A stretch of 64,000 nucleotides of DNA from Taxillus chinensis (taxonomy: Eukaryota > Streptophyta > Magnoliopsida > Santalales > Loranthaceae), in NCBI GenBank assembly GCA_023512835.1, contig CM042085.1, positions 41,378,189 through 41,442,188 on the forward strand. The letters are read 5' to 3'. How positions within the stretch are numbered: position 1 is the first letter of the stretch; each line of letters starts with the position of its first letter. The position numbers and the translations under genes are program-made. The notes under the pieces are model-generated. The model did not search any database and had not been told where the DNA came from. It saw nothing but the letters and a program-made list of their open reading frames with translations. Shown piece after piece: positions 24,005 through 36,207 of the stretch.

Positions 24005-27000
24005 TCCTCTCCCCCTTAAGACTTTTCGTCCTCGAAAAGAAACAACATGCAAGGAAAACAAACACATGCGGCCCATTTGCAAGACAACGAGCCACAATGC
24101 CCAGATGGATCACACAACATAACAGGACATCTCAAACACATTTTGCAATCTCAAAACACATCTCAATAAAAATACCAGTTTACAAGTAGAAATACAAATA
24201 CACCAAAGCATGAACCACAAAAAAAAACACATCACTACAGCCCACCTCCCCCCCCTTAAGATTGTTCGTCCTCAAACAACTTTGGGTGTTGCTCACGCAT
24301 CATGGATTCGCGTTCCCATATTTCCTCCATAGGACGTGTCATCCTCAAAAAGACAATACACTTTCCATAATGCACATGCTGATGCACATCGCCCACAACC
24401 ATTCACATACCCGTGATCGAAGATATCACACAATAACACACATGAAGGCACATACCCACAGACCCAATACAACACAAAGCATGATAGGGAAACACATATT
24501 CTAATCTCACAAACAACCCTTGTTCTCCTCACCTAACACATGTCACAAGTATTCACATGTCACGACAGTATAAGACATATACGCCCATCACTAACACGTT
24601 TAACGATCACATAGGTCACAGAGCAACTCACATCATAAACACCACCACAAGGAACAACTCACAAACAAAACACTACTACACGTTGAACGTTCCACTGCCC
24701 ATTCACCAACATTATAAACTCATCCGCAGGGAGTGTCCTCACAACCTTCCCACCTTTGGACTTTTCGTCCCCGAAAAGAGAAAGCAAGTAAGAAACATCA
24801 CGAGAAGATCAAAGCAACACATAACACCCAGGAGCACAACCAGGACTAGAGCTTGGCCAATTAGCGTGTCGACAACAACTCATGTGAGCAAGTCCGACAA
24901 CAGTGAGGTTGAGAAACCTCCCACAGATTCATAAGCCTATGTGTGAAGCATCCATTCGCTAGAATTCATATGATTGAACGAGAAGTCACCGCATCGACAT
25001 AGCAGGGTACTCGGCGTTAGACGCCTACTCGTGTCACAATAAGACCAACACGCCACAATGTAGAATACCCAACAATGACACCACCGAGATTTGATGTCAA
25101 CGGACACAACCAATTTACAACGCAGCCACACTCCATATGTAGACCTTACCCCGACAGCAAACACAAAGAGGTCACAAGGAAACACAAACAAACAAGAGAA
25201 AAGCATTATGTAAACCACAATCGCATTCCCACACATGGAGATCACCCCAGGACAGACCATCATCACCGCTAAAACCACCTCACTCTATAGCGATACACGC
25301 AACAACGAACCCAACCAATGCCAAAGGGAACTCAAGATGACTTACAATCTAGGACACAACTACATCAGGATGAAGTTTGCCCTTCACCAATTCGGTCATA
25401 GTCAACAAGACGCCCAACGGTGTCCAAGGAGTAACTCAAAACAACAAACGTAGTACCATACTCAATCACGGCAAGACAAAAAAAACTACTATTGGGCTAA
25501 CACCGGTCACCAACGTTGAGAATCTACTTAAAGAATCCCATGAACCCGAACGTCACACAAATAACACCTCTCTGACTACGGTCAAATAGGGATCCACCAA
25601 GGTCCCACACAGCCTTCACTAATCGAGGCTTATGTTACAACCCAAGTGATAACGCCTTACTCGGTCGGCAGACATTCCATGCGATAAGAATCCTTTGACG
25701 CTGGTAGTTGCCAACAACGTAGTTCTCTCCACCCCGGAAAACTCTCCTACCTGCAACATGACAATAACGGAATCCGCGATGTCACCACTCACAGGTCACA
25801 AGGGAATCCTTAGCCTCCAGGACATACTCCACCTCATGGCCCACTAACCCCGCTATACCAACCGTCACGTTCTATCTCAACACACCAATAAAACACTCAA
25901 ATCGACCAAGAAATACTCGGGCTCAGCCTTAGCTAAATGTGATCACTGCCATTCCTCCAGGTAGGCACGGAAACAAGACATGCAAACGCCCTGATTCGGG
26001 ACTTTCATGTAGCACCCAAACACACCAACACCTTGATATCGTGAACCATCTCCCTTATCGCGTGATACCGTACATGAAAAGTTTTCAAGGAGGACATATG
26101 TAGGTCATTCGCCTACCACCACCGCTCTAATGCATACACCTTTTGATATCCGCCCGACATAAAACTCTCCCCAAGGAGTAAAGACTAATACCCCGTCCTA
26201 GCAAAACTGGCAATCGACTCAACTCGGGAAATCAAACAACTCTTTTTCTTTCCCAACTTACCAACATTTTAGTAACACCAGGACAAGGAATAACATAAAC
26301 AACATCACCTCTAACACTCTTCCTCATCCTCACACCACGTTACTATACCAATACGTCATGCCTCATCCTTCTCTACGCATATGTGTCGCAACACCTACAC
26401 GTAGCAACTCCGCTATATACCTTTACCACTTATGCAACATATACAACAAGACAATGCTACATTTTCTCGCACATTCTCAACACATGCAACGAAACACAAG
26501 ACACCTGACAAGTAGAACGTACCGGTTTTAAACCTTCTCCTCTCCTTTAAACCCACTTCCCACAAGATACAGACCAAAGGAATGGCCCTACCATGCAAAA
26601 GCACACCCTTAGTCCCTAGAGAAATGTTTTCCGGGATGTGGGTAAAAAGCCCGAATGAGGCCTCGCCAAATCTCACTTGCTTACCTCTTGTTACCAATTG
26701 GATGCACCGGGCACGACCCTTGAAACCCACTCACAGCCGATACTGAGCTCCAGAATAATTCACATTTTATACATGTGCATACCCATTTCACAACATATTC
26801 TAGGAACATTACTCAAGGTCTTTCACACACCACAAACATAACAAATGGCTACCGCTTGACCATCCGAGAACCCAGAACACCTATATAGTTACTAACCAAA
26901 ACTTGCAACGACCACTCTAGCCAACAAGATAACACTTCAAGGACTCTAAGAGCAGGCTATACTAGCTGCATTTTCCACCCTCAACCATAACGCTTGGAAA

Positions 27001-28642
27001 GGTAACCATAGGAATATCCCTTTCAAGTAGTACTCCACACATACCTTTATCCACATAAGAACATATCTCTATTATTCAAGGTTGCCAAGGAGGGGTCACA
27101 CGTTACCCACAAGCTATCACCTCACGCCTCAAGCTCTACTAGCTAGCAAAAAGGTAGCCTACAAGGTTTGATTACTTTAATTATCCATGGTTGTCAAAAT
27201 TGAATACCACTCCCATATAAAACCAACACTCACATATCTATCGATTTACTTATTATCCTTCTAGTGTCACAAATATAAATGTTCATTTTTCTTATTATAT
27301 TCTTATTATATATATATATATATATATATTTTGTTACAAGTCACCAACCACGTCTATTAATAATGCTAACTCAAACGATCTCCTAAGCTTCACCAAACGG
27401 CAAACGTGGCTCAAGAGCCCTACCAACGAGAATACCCCTCTATTACAAGTGTCTTAATTTAATTGCTAGAAACTCAACAATCAAAGGTCCACCCATCCTC
27501 ACCTAAGTCAGTACAAGACTCAACCAATCACTATCTTCCTGGAGATGTCCTACTTTTCCACCGGATGCAACACCGATACTACTTCCGCTACACTCTTTTC
27601 CAATGTCCCGATTGTCCACAGTAAGAACAACCCTTTAAGCAATCGGGTCTCAAATTGATTTGTTGGGGGGATTGACCCCCATCTCGAAACTTGTGGCCAT
27701 CTTCTGATTGCCCTCGTCTGCCTCTTGGGGTCCTTTTCCGGATCAGGACAACAATGCTTCAGTTGATCTTCATCCGAGCTCCTCCAAATGATGTGGGTTA
27801 ACCGCCCTCGGCGTGCCTCGCTCTTAATCAGTTATCGAATCTCATCCCTCAATTCTGGAATAATCAGGGGTTAAAATGCCAATCTCTGCCCTGTGAAGAT
27901 CATTACTTACAGCCTACAGCTCTGCCACTTGCCCAGCCTGGGTGGCGGGCTCTTCTGTCGTACGGGTCATAATTTTTCAGAGGCTAGGTACACGAGGAGG
28001 TAGCACTCCAGGTTAACACTCAACGCTCTTAATACCATTACCGACTAGGCGTTTGGAGCTATAACTAATCTCAAAACACATTATCGCCACACATATTCGC
28101 AGATTCACATTTCACAGACTATACAAGTTCACACCTTCACATTGCACATATCATTTATACTCAAGTGATTATCTCATCGTTTTGAACACCACATTGCTTA
28201 TTCCACACAATACCATACAAAGGCACACACTTAAGCATTCACATATCTCACCTAGTCATTTTCATAATATCAACAAGATTATCTCTATGTAGTTCGTTCA
28301 CATTGCACAAGTCCACTAGTACACAAATTCCATACCACATATTTTTTTTTGTAGTCATGCTTAAGTTGTCACAATATATCGAGTTGCACAATTAATTTTT
28401 TTTTTCATTTAAAACATTCCCACGATTATCCATACATTCATGCATAAACAACAAATGCAACTAGTGCCCTAATGCCAATGTATGCAAATCCTACCACAAG
28501 ACTGGACTACCCCAAGTACACCTTAGAGGCTCCAAGAGGACCATGTTGATCAGGCACGTCCCTCCAGGCCCCTCCAAAGGACTCAAGATAATCAAGTCCG
28601 CCCACTACCCTAGGCCAACTAGACCATGCTCTGATACCATAT
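24005..28642 (-). other. Internal region of element C without recognisable gag-pol
   Basis: Starts at the PPT (24005-24037) and holds further stop/PPT-like modules at 24244-24277 and 24749-24785. On the minus strand the pol tail EEIWERESMMREQHPKLFED is readable at about 24265-24325. The longest other frame (26413-26730, minus, 105 codons) contains SFGLFTHIPENISLG and resembles nothing I know. The leader beside the PBS (28450-28642) matches B4. An AT dinucleotide run is at 27308-27330. No RT, protease or integrase motifs. Similarity with B1 extends across most of it. Confidence 0.6.
28628..28639 (-). other. Primer-binding site of element C
   Basis: Minus strand TGGTATCAGAGC, an exact initiator tRNA-Met site, three bases from the LTR end. 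Confidence 0.9.
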
Positions 28643-29249
28643 TGTCACGCCCCGGATTTCCAACCCGAGGAGACCGGAACGTGACCTTCCCTTTACCCGA
28701 GTTTGGATAAAGGGGATAGAATACAACATGCTCACACAGGATACCATACACTTCACATTTTATATTTAGAGAGACAAAAACCATATTTTTATTAAGTCCA
28801 AACATACAAGAGTGCCCAAACATGCTTTTATTACATAAAACTCCTCATTACAATATCCTCCCACTGGGGTTACAAAGCTCACACAAAAACAGCGAAACTC
28901 AAATAATAATAAACAAAGCCACAAAACAGAACTGCCTCCAACTTGGGTGTTCCCGCCTAACGCCTGTAGGTCCCTGTAGAAAAACCAAACACAACAGGAG
29001 GGGTGAGCAACCACAGCTCAGTAGGGATCATGTCTCCCCAACCCATCCCATGCTCCTAACATTTACATGTTGACGTGCACGAGTGCAGTGTCGTGGCAAT
29101 ACTATACAGATAGGTCATAATTGACATTTATACACAAACAAGCCACATCAAGAGGTACAACCATTGCCACAGCCACACAGGCTCCATAACCAGCCACGGG
29201 CTTCCACAGCCACTGGGTTCCATAACCAGCCAAAACACGGGTCATTACA
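28643..29249 (-). repeat. 5' LTR of element C, shortened and diverged
   Basis: Bases 28643 to about 29060 match the 3' LTR very closely; from about 29060 to 29249 it is only loosely similar and lacks the promoter, palindromes and TATA box. It still ends GTCATTACA. It cannot be a simple copy of the 3' LTR; it was deleted or replaced, so this element could not be transcribed from its own 5' end. Confidence 0.7.
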
Positions 29250-29533
29250 AAACGGCTATAACTTTGCGCACAGTGGTCCAATTTGGGCCCATTTTTTTTA
29301 TTTGTAGGTATCGACGAGACACACATCGTCCAAACCGAAGATGACGTGTTTAATGCAAAAAAATAGTACATTAACTCTTAGATTTGCCGCTCTTAGATTT
29401 TCGAAAAAAAAGTACTATTTCACCTTTAAATCTTAATTTTTAGCAGATTATTGCATTTTTTAGTACATCAACTCTCTAGGATCTTCACACAATACAATTT
29501 TCATCAAGTAACGTATAACATATTATTTCATCA
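29250..29533. other. AT-rich flank, possibly rest of LTR D
   Basis: Non-coding. The words GATGACGTGTTTAATGC and AAAAATAGTA (29340-29367) recur in changed form at 30972-30995 beyond solo LTR I, so a short duplication existed before that LTR inserted. Confidence 0.4.
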
Positions 29534-30961
29534 TGTTGGTCCCTTGGAGCCTAGAGGGGGGTAAATATGCTTTTATCGAAAACTCTTTTCTCACTCTTTG
29601 GCACTACACTTATTTGTTTAAGAGATAGAATCAATGCGGAAGATAACCAGATAATGGAAGTATTTTGTTTTATTATCAAAGGATAAGTACAACAAAATAG
29701 AAGCATATTAAAGCTTACAAAGCCTTTAGATCTACTGCAAGACTCTCTTACACTCTATTTACAAAATGACTCACACTCTAGCCTTTGTTGTCTCAATGAG
29801 CTCTAGTACACACTAGCTTATTACAAACTCATGAACATCAACAACTTCTTTTTACTTAATGTACAAGGTTACATTATATATAACACATCTTTGAGAGACA
29901 GTCTTGGAACTTGTTATTCGGACTATGTGCATATTGACTGTTCCTTGGAATTCTCTCTGCCTTGAATGCTGCGGATGTGGAGCTCAAGGTCTTGGGTTTG
30001 CAAAGCATAAGTGCGTTTGTGAGTTCCCAAGTTCGATCAAAGTTGTGTCCACATATTCGGATGATCCACATGTAAGATACTTTAGGTTTTCAACGAGTTT
30101 GTCTTACATTAGGAAGCAACGAGCTGGTGACTTTAAATGCGAAGAGATAAATTGAAGGGCGTCTTCTTAATCCGGTGTAAGGTTCCTTACTCCGTGTTAA
30201 CTAAGCTCGGATCCTTACTCCGTGTCGGTGATTGCTTACTCCGTATCAATTCGGTAGTGGAATCCTTATTCCGTGTCGTGGCTTCCTTACTCCGTATGAA
30301 TGAGAAGGTCGGAGTGCTTACTCCGCATCGGCCTTTCTTACTCGGTGAGAGTTCCTTACTCCGCGTGAGTTAAAGGGTCGGATGGCTTACTCCGTATCAG
30401 CACATCCTTATTTCGTATGAGTAATAAGTTCGGATTCCTTACTCCGTATCTAGTTTCCTTACTCCGTGCGAATAAAGACACAGGTCCTTATTCCGCACAA
30501 GTCATTCCTTACTCAAGCATGTATAGAAGACTCGATTTCTTACTCCATATCTTCCTTTCTTTAGTCCGCTTGAGTGGAAGACTTAGCCTTTTACTCCGCG
30601 ATAACTATGTCTTACTCTGTGCGACTTGTAGACTAGGATTCTTACTCCGCATCTATTTGACTTGGTCCATTTAAGGTGTTAGGCACAGTTTCCTTAGTCC
30701 GTAGCTCTTAGTGATTAGTCCGCACGAAGGATCCTTATTCCGTAAGAAGTAAAAACTTGGTTATATACCAAGTATTTGACAACACTCACTCTTGTCCTGG
30801 ATCGGGATTATGTATCCTGTCCTTTGCTTTGCTCTCACGAGTGTAGGTCCGGATTAAGTTCATATCTTCCGTAATAACTCAAGATGAAAATCAACAAAAG
30901 TCTTAGATCAAATTACATAGGGTTTTATTAGCATCATCCAAATTCTGGGCTTGATCCAACA
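29534..30961 (-). mobile_element. Solo LTR I (1428 bp), probably copia type
   Basis: Starts TGTTGGTCCC and ends GATCCAACA; the terminal TGTTGG and CCAACA are exact inverted repeats. A perfect 5-bp duplication CATCA flanks it (29529-29533 and 30962-30966). No internal region remains. Orientation is inferred as minus from a TATATATAA box (about 29874-29882, complement) and from the GAGGGGGGTAAATA end typical of copia LTRs. The part upstream of the TATA box is the TTACTCCG array. Confidence 0.88.
30170..30760 (-). repeat. Array of about 22 TTACTCCG-like motifs
   Basis: CTTACTCCGTAT and close variants (TTATTCCG, TTAGTCCG) recur every 17-35 bases, with unrelated sequence between them. On the LTR's own strand the motif is CGGAGTAAG, lying 300-900 bases upstream of the TATA box. 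It is not a regular tandem repeat: only the motif is kept. An upstream regulatory array is the simplest reading. Confidence 0.85.
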
Positions 30962-31065
30962 CATCACAAATGATGTGTTTAATGTGAAAAATAGTATTTC
31001 TATTTTTCGTAACGTACTTATTTTCTAAACCAAACCGATTTAAATGTTATTCTGTTTCGTCATTC

Positions 31066-31718
31066 CAGGGCCGACCCTGAACCTTAAGGGGCCCTAAGCG
31101 GGATCTTAAAATGAGGCCCTCTTATGTCTTTTAAAAAATTATATATTTAAAAATTAAAAAAATCTAATCTCACCATAATAAGAAACAAAAGGATTCATCA
31201 CTATTAATAAAAGTATTATAATAAAAAAACATAAATGGAGTTTAAAAGCAAACGACATAGCATACCCAAAAAATCCTACTACCAATAAACAATGATTACA
31301 TAGGTGGTGACATTTCTAATGAATACATAGCATTGAGTGTTGAATACATTATAGTAAGCAAAGAATCACTTCTCAAAAACGAAAAAGCACATTTGAGATT
31401 AAGAAAATAATGTGCACATCCCAATACACGACAGGATGGTATTGGTTTTTTTTTTCATACTGGAAAATCCATAACCTCAACAATCACCAAGGGAAAAGAT
31501 CTGAACAATACCATTTAAACTCTCTAACCTACAAATTTTAACACCAACCATCTCACGTGCAAAAAATGATTCACAGCTTTTCTTACCACTGCATGTTATG
31601 AAGAGGTAACTGTATTTTAAATTTTTGACAAGAACAATATTAGTTGGTACATCTATTTTGATTTAAATTTTTATCAACATATGGTATAGCTATTATGATG
31701 ATACTCACAAGTTGAGAC
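31066..31718. mobile_element. hAT transposon remnant, left part
   Basis: Begins CAGGGCCGACCCTGAACC, a typical plant hAT terminal inverted repeat, preceded by CGTCATTC (31058-31065). The same 8-mer follows the right end (63485-63492). AT-rich inside; no transposase domain recognised. It is cut at 31718 by element A, whose GAGAC duplication is 31714-31718. Confidence 0.85.
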
Positions 31719-32068
31719 TGTAAAAACTCGTATTTGGGTAGTTTTGAGAGATAGCCATTCTATGGGAATGTAACTATCTGGACGGTAGTGTAGTCGTTGA
31801 TGTGAGCATTTTGACTGTACTTGGGCCCGATTTCAGTCGGGGCCTGTTTGACCCGATTATTGACTTTCTCGGGGTTTATTGGTTAACTTTACGTTTGAGC
31901 GACCAATTGCATGTGATAATATCAGTCTAGTGTTATGCTCGTCATTTCGAGCGTTTTGACTATAGTTTGACTCAATTTGGAGTTCGGGGCCTTGGAGGTC
32001 AATTTTTGTGTTGGGAGGTCAATTATTGACTGGGTCAATGGTTGACTAGGTCAGTTGACTGGCAAAAA

Positions 32069-32077
32069 TATAAATAG
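32069..32077 (+). promoter_or_regulatory. TATA box of element A
   Basis: TATAAATAG, followed by poly-A/purine sequence and a GAGAGAGAG tract about 45 bp downstream. It is conserved in all family-A LTR copies (3' LTR about 40160, solo LTR about 16250 complement). Transcription rightward. Confidence 0.7.
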
Positions 32078-32689
32078 CAGAAAAAAAAAAGAAGCTTTCA
32101 CTTTACGTTATCACGTTTGTGCGTTTGAGAGAGAGAGCTTGAGAGAGCTTGGAAGCCTTGGCGATTGGGGGCGATTTGGGTTCGTGGAGCTCAAAGATTT
32201 ACTTCAAGTAGGTGTCCTTGAACTTCTTATCTCTCTCTTGTTTTGGATCTGCACGAATTTATCATGATTTATGAAATTGAGCATGAACCCTAGAATTTGG
32301 GGAAAACCAATTTGGGGTTAAATCTAATGGTTTAGCATAAGATCTGTGGTTAAGAACTGTTTTATATCATTGTGGATATATGTTTCGTGATTTTGGGGTT
32401 GATTAACTGTGTTTTTCATGAGGGTTGATAAGTCAACCATGGAAATCTGGGTTTAGATCTAGATTTCTGGAAATCTGGAATTTTATACGTGTTTTTGTTG
32501 TTTCTGTAGCGATTTAGAGGCGTTCCGGACGCGTTTTGAGGTAGATATCGTAGTTTGTTGCGAAACAAGGGTGTTAGTGAGCGTCCGGGAGTTTCTGGGC
32601 GCGTTTCGGATGAAGAACAAGTGAAAACGATGATAAACGGTACCACGGCGAATTCGGGTTGAAATAACGAAGATCCAAAGTTCGGGGTC

Positions 32690-32950
32690 GAAGGGTCGAA
32701 GATCCAAGGTCGTAGGGTCGTAGTTCGTAGACCCGTAGTTCGTAGGGTCATAGTACGTAGACCCGTAGTTCGTAGCTCGAAGGTTCGTAGTTCGTAGGTT
32801 CGTAGTTCGTAGACCCGTAGTTCGTAGCTCGAAGGTTCGTAGTTCGTAGGGTCGTAGTTCGTAGACCCGTAGTTCGGGGCTCGAAGGTTCGTAGTTTGTA
32901 GATTCGTAGACTGTAGTCCGAAGGTCAAAGTTCATAGTTCGAAAGTCGAA
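32690..32950 (+). repeat. GTTCGTAG / GACCCGTAG repeat block in 5' LTR of A
   Basis: Built of GTAGTTCGTAG, ACCCGTAG and GCTCGAAGG words with a higher-order unit of roughly 50 bp, about four units. The 3' LTR has only about one and a half units (40815-40906) before the B2 insertion, so the block expanded or contracted after insertion. B2 inserted at a TTCGT within this block. Confidence 0.85.
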
Positions 32951-34283
32951 TATCGAAGACCCGCTTCGAGTCTTCGAGGCGCGCTATGCAGCTACGAGTC
33001 GCAGCTCCAACTACGAGTCTCCAAGGCGAGCTGCAGTTTCGCACTACAAGTCGCAGCTCCAACAGTGTAACTGGACACTGGACTGCACTGGACTGGACCT
33101 ATTTACATTGTAACTTATACAAATATTATACTTAAGTTACAATGTAAATAACGAAATACCCCCCACTTGGATTCAAAGAAAAATACTAGAAAAATTAATT
33201 CCCACTCTTTCAAAATGTGAAAATTGGGATTTAGTGTAAAATCTCGAAAAAACCCAAAAGGTCGTAGTGGTGACTTTTTGGAAAGTGGGGTTAGACATCT
33301 CGAAAAAATCCCCAAAAAATCAGATTATCTTATTTATGATATGGGAACCCAATGCCGGGACTTTTGATTTCAAGAAAATAGCTGTTATGGGTACTTCCTT
33401 CATAAATCAAGGATTGAGGATTTACTTATGAAGACTGGCTACAGTTCTAAAGGAAATGTTGAGAATGACATGCCATACTAATGTTAGTATGTTGGTGTGA
33501 GGTATTGGGGCATGGACTCCGTGACTTGTTTGGGTTTTCACCGTGATGCACTGATGGTGCTATGTGGTTGATGTAGCGGGCATATGCACCGATGGCGAGC
33601 CTGTGTGGCGACCGTGGCCGGGCATATTGCACCGTGGACAGGCTAAGGCCTGAGTTGAGCCATTGAGCTCGTGGAGCTAGGGCCGAGTGCCCCGAGCCGG
33701 GATCCCATGGAGGATCGTGGACAAGTTGTCTGTGTGAGTAGGGTGAGTCCTGATGTTTGTTTGCGAGTCGAGTCCTTATGATTGTGCAAACTACACGGTG
33801 CACGAGTACACCGAGCATATAGTATAGACTTATATGTGTTGCATGATGTGGAGTTTTGGGGTCACCTATCGAGCTTGTCGCTCACCCCTACTTGTTGTTT
33901 ACCCCTTTTCAAGTGTGACCCGAGACTAGTGGAGGACTTTCTTCCAAGAGGACATGCCCACTACTCTGATGTATGATACGGTACTATATTCTATATTTTA
34001 TTGTGTGTTGTATCCTGGACATGGGTCCATGAATAGTTGTATTTGCATCTTGTTTGTGATGTAATGTCTGTATGATCGTTTAACTTATCATGTGCGTGAT
34101 GATGTATGGGAAAGTACAGGATTACCCTTGATGTATGATTGTATAGGGTTACATATTTGAGATAGCACCCTGCGGTGTAGTCTCTATTGGTGCTAGTCAC
34201 CAACCCCTTGACCTTTCGGGTGCGGGCAAGGGGAAGTCATGTTCCTGGGTTCCGGGTTTTCTTGGAATTCGGGGCGTGACAAG

Positions 34284-34295
34284 TGGGTATCGAGC
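34284..34295 (+). other. Primer-binding site of element A (degenerate)
   Basis: TGGGTATCGAGC, two bases after the 5' LTR; it corresponds to TGGTATCAGAGC with an extra G and a missing A. Confidence 0.75.
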
Positions 34296-34567
34296 ATGGT
34301 CTAGTGGACCTAGGTTAGTGAGGGGTGGTTAATTGATTCCATGTGACCTGGAAACGTAGGGAGGGCGCCCGATCAACGCAGTCCTTACATGTGTTCTAGG
34401 TTATTTTGGTGTTAGTTAGATCATCCTAGGAGCATACATGGGGGATAGGGTGCATTTACTGTGGTATGATTGTGTGCATATAGGGCACTAGATTGTCTTT
34501 GTTTGTGATATGATTGCATTTGGTGCCAGGGATGGCACGTGGCCGTGAGAGCCAGGACTTGATTGTG

Positions 34568-34743
34568 GTGTACCCCGAGGGGGTGACACGATGCTATATG
34601 CATGGTTGTGGACCTATGGGTTGTGTGGTGTACCCTAAGGGGAACACGATGCTATATGCATGGTTGTGGACCTACGGGTCGTGTGGTGTACCCTGAGGGG
34701 GACACGATGCTATATGCATGGTTGTGGACCTACGGGTCGTGTG
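34568..34743 (+). repeat. 58-60-bp tandem repeat in leader of element A
   Basis: Three copies of a unit starting GTGTACCCTGAGGGGGACAC and containing GATGCTATATGCATGGTTGT; unit starts at 34568, 34628 and 34686. It lies between PBS and gag, where packaging signals would be expected. Confidence 0.85.
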
Positions 34744-34842
34744 GTGAGAACCTACGAGTCGAATGTGCCTTTGATGGCTGTTTGAGCTAGCAGTGCTAGT
34801 GTTGATCGTTTGTTGTTTGTTGTTTGTTGTTGTGGCCGGTGT

Positions 34843-36200
34843 GATGGCACCACCGAGGAGAGCTGTCCGAGGCCAAGGCTCAGCGGAGGAGCCCACGATA
34901 GAGTCGGGGCACCGGGGCAAACGAGCCCGCAGCGGAGATCGTCGGCTCCGTTGTGAGACCTGATTTGGATCAGGTATTGATTCAGTTGCAGGAGGCCATG
35001 CAGGGTATGCAGGGCTCGATGAGGGATATGGCTAGAGAGGTGGATGAGCTAAAAAGGCAACAGCAGCCTCAGTAGCCACCACAGCCTGAGCAGCAGGAGG
35101 CGAGGGTGGTGCAGGATGTCCACCAGCAGGAGGTCGTGATAGAGCCAACACGACGAGGAGTGGACTGGGCTGCACAGTTTTTGAAACATGCACCTAGGAC
35201 TTTTGAGGATGGTTCGCTGCCAGAGGTAGCCGAGGACTGGATTAGATGGACAGAGGACATCTTTGAGATGATTGGGGTGCCAGATGAGGAGCGTGTGCGA
35301 GTGGCGACGCACTATCTGTTGGGTATCCCACGCTGGTGGTGGGAATCCACGAGAGCTGTCCATGGCAGTCAGATGAGTTGGAGAGAGTTTGTTGAGCGCT
35401 TCTTTGGGGAGTATTTTCCCAGCTCGATACAGTATGCCCGACGGAGAGAGTATTATGAGCTTCAGGAGGGTGGCCAGACGGTGGGTGAGTATGTGCAAGC
35501 CTTCATAGATTTAGGGCGGTTTGCTCTTGAGGCTTGGGAAAAGGAAGCTCGTAAGACGCAGGATTTTATTCAGGGCTTGAGGCCATCTCTGAAAGGATAG
35601 CTAGAACTGATGCAGTTGACCAGCTATCGGGAGGCAGTCAACAAGGCACTCATTATTGAGCGAGGTCAGGATCAGGCGAGAGCCCAGAGGCCGGGCGGTT
35701 CGGCAGGTCCGAGCAAGAAGAGGCAGAGTGGGGAGAGCAGTGTTGCTCAGCCTGAGAGGAGGCAGGTGCAGAGGGTTTTTAGCCAAGCGGTGGGACCCCG
35801 TGAGAGTTCAGCCAGCAGGAGGCCAGGTACCTGTTGGAGTTGTGGTTTGACCGGGCATGTCTCGAGAGACTGCCCAAGGAAAAAGATGACCTATTTCCGA
35901 TGCGGGAAAGTGGGGCATGGAGCTAGGGAATGTGTTACCCTTAGCTCAACTAGCAGTGTAGGCCCTTGTCCGAGAGAGCAGGGACAGAGGAGTGGGGCTC
36001 CGTCTCAGAGGTCAGTGCCGCCGGCACAGAGCACGCAGATGCGACCTGCGGTGCAGCAGCCTCAGCAGGAGGCACAGGGTCATGTTGATCAGCGGGGCAA
36101 GGCCCCAATGGGCCAGGCTAGTGGCAATGGACCACGAGGGAGGACTTTGCCCTTACCAGGCGAGAGGCAGAGGTTCCACCGGTGGATGAGCGGAGCCAGG
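34843..36200 (+). pseudogene. Gag of element A
   Basis: Starts MAPPRRAVRG at 34843. A frameshift near 34955 precedes a glutamine-rich coiled segment. The retrotrans-gag core is in the frame from 35106: APRTFEDGSLPEVAEDWIRW, RWWWESTRAV, REFVERFFGEYFP. Zinc knuckle one is CWSCGLTGHVSRDCP (about 35831-35875); the second reads YFRCGKVGHGAREC, its first Cys changed to Tyr. In-frame stops are at 35073-35075 (CAG to TAG in a Q-rich run) and 35598-35600. Gag forms the particle and packages RNA. A frameshift near 36200 leads to the protease. Confidence 0.9.
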
Positions 36201-36207
36201 GCCTTCA

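Larger units (their letters stand above)
22234..29249 (-). mobile_element. Element C: gypsy-type element lacking gag-pol, minus strand
   Basis: Has a full 3' LTR (22234-24004), PPT, a 4.6-kb interior, PBS and a short 5' LTR (28643-29249). Both LTRs begin TGTCACGCCCCGG and end GGTCATTACA or GTCATTACA on the plus strand. No target duplication: TTAAA on the left, AAACG on the right. The interior is homologous to that of B1 although the U3 differs, so B1 and C are sister non-autonomous lineages. The short, diverged 5' LTR and absent duplication suggest recombination between elements or an internal deletion. Confidence 0.8.
31719..34281 (+). repeat. 5' LTR of element A (2563 bp)
   Basis: Runs from TGTAAAAACTCG to GGGGCGTGACA. 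The TATA box TATAAATAG is at 32069-32077, followed by a purine tract and GAGAGA (32120-32140). An expanded GTTCGTAG repeat block is at 32690-32950. The last third (33100-34281) is almost the same as the second half of the 3' LTR (61385-62715), apart from small indels. Confidence 0.95.

Noticed and set aside
26413..26730. Coding gene in element C (105 codons, minus)
   Set aside because: No known motif, and the equivalent frame in B1 (around 7100-7300) is broken; kept only as part of the interior description.
29904..30674. Serine/leucine-rich plus-strand frames
   Set aside because: They lie inside solo LTR I and follow the TTACTCCG motif translated as LLR-type text.
30170..30760. Satellite DNA or CRISPR array
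   Set aside because: Motif spacing is irregular and the array lies within a solo LTR with its own target duplication.
32416..32935. Long minus-strand open frames rich in LRTT and YELR (32416-32928 and 32483-32935), and similar frames at 15465-15668
   Set aside because: They are the TTCGTAG repeat block of the family-A LTR read through; the repeat has no stop codon in these frames and the other LTR copy has a different length.
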